Notes: generated by a model from the sequence alone, not told the origin. Positions 16,866-26,965 are shown, counted from the first letter of the stretch. The stretch: DNA of 30,578 nucleotides from Accumulibacter sp032229525 (GCF_032229525.1 NZ_JAVTWB010000227.1:1-30578), one strand, 5' to 3'. A program made the numbers and translations.

Positions 16866-16891
16866 GGAATTGTCGCACGGACGACAATTCC
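16866..16891. promoter_or_regulatory. Operator-like 10-bp perfect palindrome upstream of the crp-like gene
   Basis: GGAATTGTCG (16866-16875) and CGACAATTCC (16882-16891) are exact reverse complements with a 6-base spacer. The site is in the divergent region between the regulator (start 16838) and the CoA ligase (start 17091). Its length and symmetry fit a dimeric regulator; an RNA stem in the leader is the alternative. Confidence 0.6.
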
Positions 16892-16981
16892 CAAGCGCCG
16901 GCCGACATAGACTCCTGCGCAGGCTAATCTTGATGTGGCCGTACGGCTGATCGCAATACCCTAGGCGATGCGGCGATGCAC

Positions 16982-17010
16982 AATTGCTGTCGAAAAAAAA
17001 AGACTAGAAT
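16982..17010 (+). promoter_or_regulatory. Possible promoter of the acyl-CoA synthetase-liv operon
   Basis: A good -10 match, TAGAAT (17005-17010), follows an A-tract of nine. The -35 region is weak: AATTGC at 17-base spacing or TTGCTG at 15. The start codon is 80 bases downstream. Confidence 0.35.
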
Positions 17011-17090
17011 CGCGTAGCACCATGTAGTACCAATAAGACATAAAAGCGTGCCGTCGGGGCTTAGACGGTCAATGCACCGGAGGAGACAAG

Positions 17091-19048
<1,958 letters not shown>

Positions 19049-19052
<4 letters not shown>

Positions 19053-19831
19053 GTCGGCAGATCGGAGACGTGGTTCTCGACCTGAAGAAGGTCTCGCTGT
19101 CCTTTGGTGGCGTCAATGCGCTGACCGACATTTCCTTCGACGTTCGCGAACACGAGATCCGCGCGATTATCGGCCCGAACGGCGCCGGCAAGAGTTCGAT
19201 GCTCAACGTCATCAACGGTGTCTATCGGCCACAGCAAGGGGAAATCATCCTGCGTGGTCAGCACTTCAGCAAGATGAACCCTTACAAGGCTGCCAAGGCC
19301 GGTATCTCGCGGACTTTCCAGAACATCGCCCTGTTCAAGGGAATGAACGTCATCGACAATCTGATGACCGGGCGCAACCTCAAGATTCAGAGCAACCTGA
19401 TTCAGCAGGCGTTGTGGTGGGGCCCCGCTCGCCGCGAGGAGCTGGCGCATCGCGCCAAGGTTGAGGAGGTGATCGACTTTCTCGAAATCCAGCATATTCG
19501 CAAGACGCCGGTTGGCCGCCTGCCTTACGGTCTGCAGAAGCGCGTCGACCTGGGTCGGGCGCTGGCCATGGAGCCGAGCATCCTGCTGCTCGACGAGCCG
19601 ATGGCCGGGATGAACGTCGAGGAAAAACAGGACATGTGTCGCTTCATCCTCGACCTCAATGATCAGTTCGGGACGACCATCGTCCTGATTGAGCACGACA
19701 TGGCGGTGGTGATGGACATTTCCGACCGGGTGGTCGTTCTCGATTATGGCAAGAAGATCGGTGACGGCGATCCGGACGAGGTCCGTGCCAATCCGGATGT
19801 CATCAGCGCCTATCTTGGCGCCAGCCACTGA
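19049..19831 (+). CDS. livG: Branched-chain amino acid-type ABC transporter ATPase LivG
   Basis: A 260-residue ABC ATPase. Walker A is GPNGAGKSS (42-50), the Q-loop Gln91, the signature region PYGLQKRVDLGRAL (159-172), Walker B ILLLDEP (178-184) and the switch His216. The C-terminal DYGKKIGDGDPDEV segment and the long insertion at about 105-135 are typical of LivG rather than LivF. It powers import with LivF through the LivH/LivM channel. It overlaps the preceding ligase gene by four bases and is followed 11 bases later by livH. Homologues of this HAAT family transport amino acids, but also aromatic and other carboxylates, so the substrate is open. Confidence 0.94.
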
Positions 19832-19842
19832 GGAGTGAAGCG

Positions 19843-20457
19843 ATGGGTTTCTTCCTGGAAACATTGATCGGTGGCCTGATGGCCGGCATGCTGTACTCAC
19901 TGGTGGCGCTCGGTTTNNNNNNNNNNNNNNNNNNNNNNNNNNNNNNNNNNNNNNNNNNNNNNNNNNNNNNNNNNNNNNNNNNNNNNNNNNNNNNNNNNNN
20001 NNNNNNNNNNNNNNNNGCGGTGCTGGTCGGCCTGTTGACGCTCTTCTTCCAGAAGACCACCACCGGGCGCGCGCTACGGGCGGTCGCCGACGATCATCAG
20101 GCGGCGCAGTCGATCGGCATTCCGCTGAATCGCATCTGGGTGATCGTCTGGTGCGTTGCCGGCCTGGTCGCCCTGGTGGCGGGGGTAATCTGGGGTTCCA
20201 AGCTCGGCGTCCAGTTCTCGTTGTCGACGGTGGCGCTGCGGGCACTGCCGGTAGTCATTCTCGGCGGGCTGACTTCGGTTCCCGGAGCGATCATCGGTGG
20301 CTTGATCATCGGTGTCGGCGAGAAGGTTTCCGAGGTCTACCTTGGGCCAATGATTGGCGGTGGCATCGAGATCTGGTTTGCCTACCAACTGGCTTTGGTT
20401 TTCCTCCTGTTCAGGCCGCAAGGGCTGTTCGGCGAGAAGATCATCGACCGCGTGTAA
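19843..20457 (+). CDS. livH: LivH-type ABC transporter permease, interrupted by an assembly gap
   Basis: The N-terminus (MGFFLETLIGGLMAGMLYSLVALG) and the C-terminal part (GRALRAVADDHQAAQSIGI, ALPVVILGGLTSVPGAIIGG and a FRPQGLFGE end) are clear LivH signatures. GAGGAG precedes the ATG. A run of 100 N (19917-20016) removes the middle. The protein as written is 204 residues including the gap, while LivH proteins are near 290-310, so the missing part is probably several hundred bases rather than 100. The frame across the gap is therefore only apparently intact. It pairs with LivM as the membrane channel. Confidence 0.93.
   Translation: MGFFLETLIGGLMAGMLYSLVALGXXXXXXXXXXXXXXXXXXXXXXXXXXXXXXXXXXAVLVGLLTLFFQKTTTGRALRAVADDHQAAQSIGIPLNRIWVIVWCVAGLVALVAGVIWGSKLGVQFSLSTVALRALPVVILGGLTSVPGAIIGGLIIGVGEKVSEVYLGPMIGGGIEIWFAYQLALVFLLFRPQGLFGEKIIDRV
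19917..20016. other. Assembly gap of 100 N inside livH
   Basis: Exactly 100 N, a scaffolder's placeholder of unknown true length. Unlike the gap at 7815, no sequence is shared by the two flanks, so real sequence is missing here. Confidence 0.95.
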
Positions 20458-20472
20458 TCGGGGAGCAGGCAA

Positions 20473-21549
20473 GTGCTATATAGAGAAAACGGTCAGTTCA
20501 AGACTTCTTACGCCGCCGATCAGCAGATCTTCCCGATTGCGCAGGACCGCTGGGCGATTGTCGGCATTCTGATACTCGCTTTCGTCGCTGTCCCTTTGCT
20601 GGTGGACGAGTACCTCTTCCGGGCGATCTTGATTCCCTTCCTGATCCTGTCGTTGGCTGCCCTCGGGGTCAATATCCTGGTCGGCTATTGCGGGCAGATC
20701 ACGCTCGGGGCGGGGGCCTTCATGGCGGTCGGGGCGTATGCGGCGTTCAACTTTCACGTTCGCATCGAGGGCATGCCGCTGCTCGTTTCCCTGCTGCTGG
20801 GCGGGTTAACGACGGCTGTCGTCGGCATATTTTTCGGTATACCAAGCTTGCGAGTGAGAGGCTTGTACCTGGCGGTGGCTACGCTCGCGGCGCAGTTCTT
20901 CACCGACTGGGTGTTTCTTCGCATTCCCTGGTTTACCGACAATTCCTCGTCCGGTTCGGTTTCGGTTTCCAACCTGCAGGTGATGGGCTGGCAGATCAAC
21001 AATCCGGTGAGCAAATACCTGTTTTGCCTGGCGTTCCTGACGGTTTTTGCACTGCTGGCAAAAAACATGACGCGCAGTGCCATTGGTCGGCAGTGGATGG
21101 CCATTCGCGATATGGACGTCGCCGCCGAGGTGATCGGCATTCGGCCGCTGTTTGCCAAGCTCTCCGCGTTTGCGGTGAGTTCCTTCTTCATTGGCACCGC
21201 CGGTGCGTTGTGGGGCTTCGTTCACCTCGCGTCGTGGGAGCCGGCGGCATTTTCGGTCGATCGTTCGTTCCAGTTGCTGTTCATGGTGATCATCGGTGGC
21301 CTCGGTTCGATCATGGGCAGCTTCTTTGGCGCCGCCTTCATCGTCATCCTGCCCATCGCCCTGAATCAACTGCTGCCAATAATCAGTGACCTGACCGGCA
21401 TCGAGATCTCGACCGCCGGCGTTTCGCACGCCGAGTTGATCATCTTCGGCGGATTGATCATTTTCTTCCTGATCAAGGAACCGCACGGCATTGCCCGTCT
21501 GTGGTCCACCGGCAAGGAGAAACTGCGGCTCTGGCCGTTCCCGCACTGA
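20473..21549 (+). CDS. livM: LivM-type ABC transporter permease
   Basis: A 358-residue membrane protein with about nine helices. The family core is visible as NILVGYCGQITLGAGAFMAV (near 70-90), a segment with SLRVRGLYLAVATLA, and the coupling region GRQWMAIRDMDVAAEVIGI. It ends LIKEPHGIARLW. The start is a GTG at 20473 with GGGAG 8 bases upstream, 15 bases after the livH stop. A 40-residue polar N-terminus precedes the first helix. It forms the import channel with LivH. An 85-base gap separates it from the solute-binding protein gene. Confidence 0.94.
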   Translation: MLYRENGQFKTSYAADQQIFPIAQDRWAIVGILILAFVAVPLLVDEYLFRAILIPFLILSLAALGVNILVGYCGQITLGAGAFMAVGAYAAFNFHVRIEGMPLLVSLLLGGLTTAVVGIFFGIPSLRVRGLYLAVATLAAQFFTDWVFLRIPWFTDNSSSGSVSVSNLQVMGWQINNPVSKYLFCLAFLTVFALLAKNMTRSAIGRQWMAIRDMDVAAEVIGIRPLFAKLSAFAVSSFFIGTAGALWGFVHLASWEPAAFSVDRSFQLLFMVIIGGLGSIMGSFFGAAFIVILPIALNQLLPIISDLTGIEISTAGVSHAELIIFGGLIIFFLIKEPHGIARLWSTGKEKLRLWPFPH

Positions 21550-21634
21550 GCCACGTCTTTGGCTTGTTTCACGGTTGTTGGGGTGTTCTATCGCAGTTGC
21601 AGCAGTACCACCATTTCAATAAGAGGAGACACTA

Positions 21635-22972
21635 ATGAACTTACGCAAGCTCGCATTGACTGCTTCGCTAAGCGCTGTCGTTCTGTCGTCGCTGGCCACA
21701 GCGCCAGCTGTCGCTGCCGCGGCAAAGGAGCAGTTTTTTCCGGCTCTGGTGTACCGCACTGGCGCCTATGCACCGAACGGTACGCCCTGGGCCAATGGCT
21801 ATCTTGACTACCTCAAGCTGGTGAACACCAAGGGTGGTATCAACGGCGTCAAGATCGTTTTCGAGGAGTGTGAAACAGGTTATGCAACCGACCGCGGGGT
21901 TGAGTGCTACGAGCGACTGAAGGGCAAGCACGGCGGCGCAACGGTATTCCAGCCGCTGTCGACCGGCATCACCTTCGCCCTGACCGAAAAGGCGCCGAAG
22001 GACAAAATCCCGCTGATTACTTCGGGTTACGGGCGCAGCGAGTCGTCCAACGGCGCCGTCTTTACCTGGAATTTCCCCTTGCTCGGAACCTACTGGGTCG
22101 GCGCTGACGTCGCCATCCAGTACATCGCCAAACAAATGGGCGGTGTCGACAAGCTGAAAGGCAAGAAAATCGCACTGGTCTACCACGACAGCCCATACGG
22201 CAAGGAGCCTATCGCGGTCCTCGAGGAGCTGGCCAAGAAACACGGTTTCGAGGTGCAACTCCTGCCAGTGGCTCACCCCGGTGTCGAGCAGAAAGCGACC
22301 TGGCTGCAGATCCGTCAGAGCCGGCCGGACTACGTCCTGCTCTGGGGTTGGGGCGTGATGAACTCGACTTCGCTGCGTGAGGCCCAGGCTACTGGCTATC
22401 CGCGCGACAAGATGTTGGGCGTTTGGTGGTCGGGAGCCGATCCCGATGTCAAGGACGTTGGCGAAGGTGCCAAGGGCTATAGCGCGATGACCCTGCAGGA
22501 TGCTGCCGATTCCAATTCCAAGATCGTCAAGGACCTCCTGGCAGCCGTGCACGCCAAGGGTGATGGCACCGGGCCGAAAGACGAGGTCGGATCCATTCTC
22601 TACATGCGCGGGTTGATCTCGGCGATGCTCGGCGTCGAAGGTGTCCGCAAGGCACAGGAGCGCTACGGCAAAGGCAAGGTGATGACGGGCGAGCAGGTGC
22701 GCTGGGGCCTCGAGAACCTTAACCTCGATCAGGCGACGCTCGATGCGATGGGCTTCGCCGGCATCATGCGTCCGGTGCAGACCTCGTGCCTTGATCACAT
22801 GGGCTCGGCGTGGGTGCAGATTCGGACCTGGAATGGCAAGAAATGGGAAACCGCTCCCGACTGGTTCCAGGCCGACGACAAGACGCTACGTCCGATGGTC
22901 ATGCTCGCTTCGGGCAAGTATGCGGAAGACAAGAAGCTCAAGCCGCGCACACCCGAAGAGTGCAAGATGTAG
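21635..22972 (+). CDS. livK: Periplasmic solute-binding protein of the liv-type transporter
   Basis: A 445-residue type I periplasmic binding protein with a signal peptide (1-28, ending AVA-A). It is longer than classical LivK/LivJ (about 370 residues). Typical elements are NGYLDYLKLVNTKGGING, EECETGYATDRGVECYERL, KKIALVYHDSPYGKEP and RQSRPDYVLLWGWG. It captures the substrate for LivHMGF. The gene symbol marks the role in the transporter rather than leucine specificity; in operons with CoA ligases, homologues often bind aromatic or other carboxylic acids. AGGAG lies 7 bases before the ATG. Two perfect hairpins follow the stop, consistent with extra abundance of the binding-protein message. 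Confidence 0.9.
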   Translation: MNLRKLALTASLSAVVLSSLATAPAVAAAAKEQFFPALVYRTGAYAPNGTPWANGYLDYLKLVNTKGGINGVKIVFEECETGYATDRGVECYERLKGKHGGATVFQPLSTGITFALTEKAPKDKIPLITSGYGRSESSNGAVFTWNFPLLGTYWVGADVAIQYIAKQMGGVDKLKGKKIALVYHDSPYGKEPIAVLEELAKKHGFEVQLLPVAHPGVEQKATWLQIRQSRPDYVLLWGWGVMNSTSLREAQATGYPRDKMLGVWWSGADPDVKDVGEGAKGYSAMTLQDAADSNSKIVKDLLAAVHAKGDGTGPKDEVGSILYMRGLISAMLGVEGVRKAQERYGKGKVMTGEQVRWGLENLNLDQATLDAMGFAGIMRPVQTSCLDHMGSAWVQIRTWNGKKWETAPDWFQADDKTLRPMVMLASGKYAEDKKLKPRTPEECKM

Positions 22973-22983
22973 GTTCCGGTGGG

Positions 22984-22997
22984 CTCGCCTCGGCGAG
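22984..22997 (+). other. Short hairpin after the binding-protein gene
   Basis: CTCGCC (22984-22989), two bases, GGCGAG (22992-22997). It starts 12 bases after the stop at 22972 and lies directly before a second, stronger hairpin. Confidence 0.45.
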
Positions 22998-23007
22998 TCC
23001 TTTGTCA

Positions 23008-23029
23008 GCCCTCCTGCTTGCAGGAGGGC
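23008..23029 (+). other. 10-bp perfect hairpin in the livK-livF intergenic region
   Basis: GCCCTCCTGC (23008-23017) and GCAGGAGGGC (23020-23029) are exact reverse complements with two bases between. No T-run follows, so full termination is not expected. A stem here could stabilise the upstream binding-protein message or attenuate transcription of livF and the genes after it. Confidence 0.55.
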
Positions 23030-23052
23030 GGCCCGATTAGCGAAGAGACGCC

Positions 23053-23865
23053 ATGAGCACAGCCAACATCCTTCTCCGAGTCAATAGCATCGAGGTCATC
23101 TACAACCACGTGATCCTGGTTCTCAAGGGCGTTTCCTTCAGCGTTCCGGAAGGGGGGGTCGTCGCTCTCCTCGGTGGCAACGGTGCCGGCAAGACAACGA
23201 CCCTGCGCGCGGTCAGCAACCTGCTGCACGGCGAGCGAGGCGAAGTGACCAAAGGCACCATCGAATTGCGCGACGAGCGCATCGAGGCGCTGACGCCGGC
23301 AGACCTGGTCAAACGCGGGGTGATTCAGGTAATGGAGGGGCGGCACTGTTTCGGCCATCTGAGCATCGAAGAAAATCTGCTGGCGGGGTCGTATACACGC
23401 AAGGACGGGAAGGCGGCGATCAACGAGACGCTGGAAAAAGTCTATTCGTATTTTCCGCGGCTGAAGACACGCCGCACCAGTCAAGCCGCCTACACCTCCG
23501 GCGGTGAACAGCAGATGTGCGCCGTCGGTCGTGCGCTGATGGCCAATCCACGGATGGTCCTTCTCGACGAGCCTTCGATGGGACTGGCGCCGCAGATCGT
23601 CGACGAGGTGTTCGGTATCGTCAAGGATCTGAACCAGAAGGAGGGCGTCACCTTCCTGCTGGCCGAACAGAACACCAACATGGCGTTGCGCTACGCAGAC
23701 TTCGGTTACATCCTCGAGAATGGCCGGGTGGTGATGGAGGGTGCCGCCAAGGATCTGGCGTCGAACGAGGACGTCAAGGAGTTCTACCTCGGGTTATCGT
23801 CCTCGGGGCGCAAGAGCTTCCGAGACGCGAAGCATTATCGTCGTCGCAAGCGCTGGCTTTCGTGA
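23053..23865 (+). CDS. livF: Branched-chain amino acid-type ABC transporter ATPase LivF
   Basis: A 270-residue ABC ATPase. Walker A is GGNGAGKTTT (about 41-50), the signature TSGGEQQMCAVGRALM (148-163) and Walker B MVLLDEPSMGLAP. EQNTNMALRYAD is the LivF-specific segment in the place of the switch histidine region. Compared with classical LivF (about 235 residues) it has a longer N-terminus and a basic C-terminal tail (SGRKSFRDAKHYRRRKRW). It is separated from the binding-protein gene by 80 bases with two hairpins. It is followed after 75 bases by the PaaK-like gene, with no terminator between. Confidence 0.93.
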   Translation: MSTANILLRVNSIEVIYNHVILVLKGVSFSVPEGGVVALLGGNGAGKTTTLRAVSNLLHGERGEVTKGTIELRDERIEALTPADLVKRGVIQVMEGRHCFGHLSIEENLLAGSYTRKDGKAAINETLEKVYSYFPRLKTRRTSQAAYTSGGEQQMCAVGRALMANPRMVLLDEPSMGLAPQIVDEVFGIVKDLNQKEGVTFLLAEQNTNMALRYADFGYILENGRVVMEGAAKDLASNEDVKEFYLGLSSSGRKSFRDAKHYRRRKRWLS

Positions 23866-23940
23866 ACCGGTAGCGGCACGCTATCTCTCCTCTCGCACTG
23901 ACGGAGTGTCTTCGCTGTCTGGCGCGAACTTTCCTACGGT

Positions 23941-25188
23941 GTGAGTGACAATCCGATGACCTTTTACGACTCGCTGGAGACGCGTTCGCCGCAAGAACGC
24001 GAAGCCTGGTTAATGGCACGCCTGCCGCAGCAGGTGGTGCACGCCACACGGAAATCTCCCTACTACCGCGATCGCTTTGCTGGCTTCGTCGCCAATGAGA
24101 TCAAGTCGCGCGCTGGTCTGGCGTCTTTGCCGCTGACACGCAAGAGTGATCTGATGGAACTGCAGCGGGCGGCGCCGCCTTTCGGAGGCCTGGCAGCGAC
24201 GCCGCTGGCAGGGTTGTCGCGGGTCTTTGCCTCGCCTGGCCCGATCTACGACCCCGAGGGTCGTGGGCAGGACTGGTGGCGCTTTGCCCGCGTCCTGTTT
24301 GCCGCCGGCTTCCGCGCCGGCGATCTGGTACACAACGCCTTCTCTTACCACTTCACGCCGGCCGGCTTCATGCTTGAAGGCGCGGCGCACAAGCTGGGCT
24401 GTCCGGTTTTTCCCGCCGGCGTCGGACAGACCGACATGCAGGTGCAGGCGATCGCCGATCTGAAGCCGGCAGCCTATGTCGGCACGCCGTCCTTCCTGCG
24501 CATCATCCTTGAAAAAGCGGACGAGATCGGCGCCGACGTCAGTTCACTCACCAAGGCCGTTGTTTCCGGAGAGGCGCTGCCGGCGACGCTGCGCAAGCTG
24601 CTCAATGACCGGGGTGTGGTCGTTCGTCAGGCCTATGCCACTGCCGATCTCGGCGTAATTGCTTATGAAACGCCGAGCGAGGAGGGGTTGGTTGTCGAGG
24701 AGGATGTGCTGCTCGAGATCGTCCGTCCGGGAACGGGTGATCCTGTCCCCGATGGCGAAGTCGGGGAAGTGGTGGTCACCAGCTTCAATGCGGATTACCC
24801 GCTGATCCGTTTCGCCACCGGCGACCTCTCGGCGGTGCTGTCCGGTATCAGCCCCTGCGGCCGGACCAACGTCCGTATCAAGGGCTGGCTGGGTCGCGCC
24901 GATCAAACCACCAAAATCAAGGGGATGTTCGTTCACCCCTCGCAGGTGGCCGGCATCGTCGCTCGACATGCGGAAATCGGCCGCGCTCGCCTGGTGGTAG
25001 ACAACCCCGGCGACCAGGATCGGATGACCCTGCACTGTGAAGTCAGGAGGCCCTCCGATGAACTTCAGGCTGCCGTGGTGTCCAGTATTCGGGACATTAC
25101 CAAGCTGCGTGGCGAGGTAGCCTTCCATGCCGCAGGCACCTTGGCCAACGACGGCAAGGTAATCGAAGACATCCGTAAGTACCAGTGA
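23941..25188 (+). CDS. Phenylacetate-CoA ligase-like adenylate-forming enzyme (PaaK-related)
   Basis: A 415-residue PaaK-like protein. Supporting features are the N-terminal RKSPYYRDRFAGF, the core SYHFTPAGFMLEGAAHKLG, the A5-like VVRQAYATADLGVIAYE, IRFATGDLS, the hinge IKGWLGRADQTTKIKGMFVHPSQV and a C-terminal Lys in NDGKVIEDIRKYQ. The usual Ser/Thr/Gly-rich phosphate loop of PaaK is replaced by FASPGPIYDPEGRG, as in a divergent subgroup, so activity on ATP should be tested rather than assumed. The GTG at 23941 is listed; an ATG at 23956 is equally possible, as neither has a clear ribosome binding site. The stop overlaps the next gene (GTGA). The likely role is CoA activation of the imported acid or a breakdown product. 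Confidence 0.85.
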   Translation: MSDNPMTFYDSLETRSPQEREAWLMARLPQQVVHATRKSPYYRDRFAGFVANEIKSRAGLASLPLTRKSDLMELQRAAPPFGGLAATPLAGLSRVFASPGPIYDPEGRGQDWWRFARVLFAAGFRAGDLVHNAFSYHFTPAGFMLEGAAHKLGCPVFPAGVGQTDMQVQAIADLKPAAYVGTPSFLRIILEKADEIGADVSSLTKAVVSGEALPATLRKLLNDRGVVVRQAYATADLGVIAYETPSEEGLVVEEDVLLEIVRPGTGDPVPDGEVGEVVVTSFNADYPLIRFATGDLSAVLSGISPCGRTNVRIKGWLGRADQTTKIKGMFVHPSQVAGIVARHAEIGRARLVVDNPGDQDRMTLHCEVRRPSDELQAAVVSSIRDITKLRGEVAFHAAGTLANDGKVIEDIRKYQ

Positions 25189-25685
25189 GGCACGCTCTGC
25201 TTGCGATGGCCGCTTGGCTGTTCGGTGCTTCGCTTCTCGCTGCCGAGGAGCTGCCAGCAACATCGTCCGCCGCAGTTTCGGGGCCGCAGATTGGTGACTG
25301 CGTGATTTTTCGCGAAGGCGGCGCGGGCTTGGTGCTGAGGATGCCGACCTACTGGTTGAAGGGCTCGATTGCGGGCATCGCCCGTGAACGGCGGAAGCTG
25401 GGTCTCTGTCCACGCCTCGGCAAGCAGGCGTCTGCCCATACGCCCGCCGATTGGGCTGTGCTGGCGGCGGCCATGCCATGCCTCGAGCATGACTCAGGGA
25501 CTGTTCCGAAGGATGTGGAGGTAACGCGTGTGCAGGTGACGGTCAGCGATTGGGAAACGCCCTGGTCGCATCAGCATGGCACGACGGGATGGCTTTTTCG
25601 TGGGCGGTTTCTTGATCAGGCGCTGAAAAAGGGAGAGGTGATCGACATGGATGCGGCGTGGCTCGAGCGTTGTGAGGCGAATTGA
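25185..25685 (+). CDS. Small exported protein of unknown function with four cysteines
   Basis: A 166-residue protein that I do not recognise. Residues 1-20 form a signal peptide (MRHALLAMAAWLFGASLLAA). The mature part has cysteines at 39, 75, 99 and 163, enough for two disulfides, and conserved-looking stretches IGDCVIFREG, TYWLKGSIAGIARERRKLGLC, HTPADWAVLAAAMPC and WLFRGRFLDQALKKG. The start (GTG at 25185) overlaps the PaaK-like stop by four bases. The stop TGA shares a base with the ATG of the next gene, so translation is coupled on both sides. A periplasmic protein between two cytoplasmic CoA enzymes suggests a tie to substrate capture or release outside the membrane; this is inference only. 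Confidence 0.8.
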   Translation: MRHALLAMAAWLFGASLLAAEELPATSSAAVSGPQIGDCVIFREGGAGLVLRMPTYWLKGSIAGIARERRKLGLCPRLGKQASAHTPADWAVLAAAMPCLEHDSGTVPKDVEVTRVQVTVSDWETPWSHQHGTTGWLFRGRFLDQALKKGEVIDMDAAWLERCEAN

Positions 25686-26851
25686 TGCGCGGGGGGCCCT
25701 TGACCGGGGTTCGCGTTCTCGACCTGACTCGCCTGTTGCCCGGTCCGGTTGCGACCCTGCATCTGGCCGATCTGGGCGCCGACGTGATCAAGATCGAGGA
25801 TCATGGCGCCGGTGACTACGCGCGTTTTCTCGGCGATGGTCCGGCAGGGGTCAGCGCGTTCTATCGCAGCGTCAATCGTAACAAGCGCGGCTTGCGCCTT
25901 GACCTGAAGCACTCGCAGGGGCTGGCGGCGTTTCTACGCCTGGCGTGTGGCGCCGACATCGTTGTCGAAAGCTTTCGGCCGGGAGTGAGTGACAGGCTTG
26001 GCATCGGCTATCAGGCTCTGCGTGCGCTCAATCCGCAGATCGTCTATTGTGCGATTACCGGCTACGGTCAGAGCGGGCCATTGGCGACTGTGGCAGGGCA
26101 CGATCTCAACTACATCGGTCTTGCCGGCGTGCTCGATCAGATTGGCGTAGACGGTGGCCCGCCGGCGATTCCCAATCTGCAGATCGGCGATTTGCTGGGC
26201 GGCGCGATGAGTGCCGTGATGGGCATACTCGCGGCCCTGTTCGACGCCCGCCGCAGCGGCCAGGGTCGGCTGGTTGACGTGGCGATGAGCGAGGCCGTTC
26301 TGGCGCACAATCTTTTCCCTTTGTTCGCCCTGCAGAGCTCAGCTGTCGTGCCGCTACGCGGTACCGATCTGCTCAGTGGGGGTGACCCGGGCTACCGGGT
26401 CTACGCCACCGCCGACGGTCGCTACATGGCCGTTGCGCCGCTCGAGAAGAAATTCTGGGAGGTCTTTTGTGATGCCCTCGGACGGCCTGACTGGAAGGTG
26501 CTGCACGGCAGTCGCGGTGCAACCGCGACGGCATTGGCGCGGGAATTGGAGCACTTGTTTGCCGGCCGCGATCAGGCGTATTGGGCCGACTTCTTTGCTG
26601 GCGTGGACTGCTGCGTGACGCCGGTGCTCGATGTGGCGCAGGCCCTCGAGCATCCGCAGTTTGTTGCACGCGGAATGACCGTGCGCTCTGACGGGGTGAC
26701 GCAATACGCGCCGCCGGTGAAACTGTCCGGCTGGGTCTTTGCCGTTGAGCGCGTCGCACCGGAATGCGGCGAGCACAGCGAGGAGGTGCTGCGCGAGGCG
26801 GGGTTTTCCGCGAGCGAGATTCACTGTCTGCGGGAGGCGTCGATCATTTGA
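25685..26851 (+). CDS. Family III CoA-transferase fold enzyme, alpha-methylacyl-CoA racemase-like
   Basis: A 388-residue CaiB/BaiF-type protein. The N-terminus (GVRVLDLTRLLPGP, LADLGADVIKIED) is the family hallmark. GHDLNYIGLAGVL with His139 and Asp140, and QIGDLLGG with Asp169, match the acid/base histidine and aspartate of alpha-methylacyl-CoA racemases rather than the nucleophilic aspartate pattern of the formyl-CoA transferases. It should interconvert (2R)- and (2S)-methylacyl-CoA, a step needed before beta-oxidation of isoprenoid or steroid side chains. The ATG at 25685 is preferred over a TTG directly before it. It is the last gene of the operon and is convergent with phaM; no clear terminator is seen in the 114 bases between them. 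Confidence 0.88.
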   Translation: MRGGPLTGVRVLDLTRLLPGPVATLHLADLGADVIKIEDHGAGDYARFLGDGPAGVSAFYRSVNRNKRGLRLDLKHSQGLAAFLRLACGADIVVESFRPGVSDRLGIGYQALRALNPQIVYCAITGYGQSGPLATVAGHDLNYIGLAGVLDQIGVDGGPPAIPNLQIGDLLGGAMSAVMGILAALFDARRSGQGRLVDVAMSEAVLAHNLFPLFALQSSAVVPLRGTDLLSGGDPGYRVYATADGRYMAVAPLEKKFWEVFCDALGRPDWKVLHGSRGATATALARELEHLFAGRDQAYWADFFAGVDCCVTPVLDVAQALEHPQFVARGMTVRSDGVTQYAPPVKLSGWVFAVERVAPECGEHSEEVLREAGFSASEIHCLREASII

Positions 26852-26965
26852 AGCGGCGCGCTGCAACCGATCCGATTTCGGCGAGGGAGTTGTGCCTCAA
26901 GCGGCCGACAGCGCATGGCTGCCGGCTGGCTTTTTCGCCAGGCTGGCCGTAGCGAGCGACCCTGC

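Noticed and set aside
16189..16908. Alternate minus-strand frame across the Crp-like gene with an AGGAG before its ATG
   Set aside because: The first 20 codons could be a leader peptide, but the rest is an Arg/Pro-rich shadow of the regulator. There is too little to support a gene.
21668..22798. A 376-codon minus-strand frame opposite the solute-binding protein
   Set aside because: It is a mirror frame with no signal or domain; the plus-strand protein has a signal peptide and family motifs.
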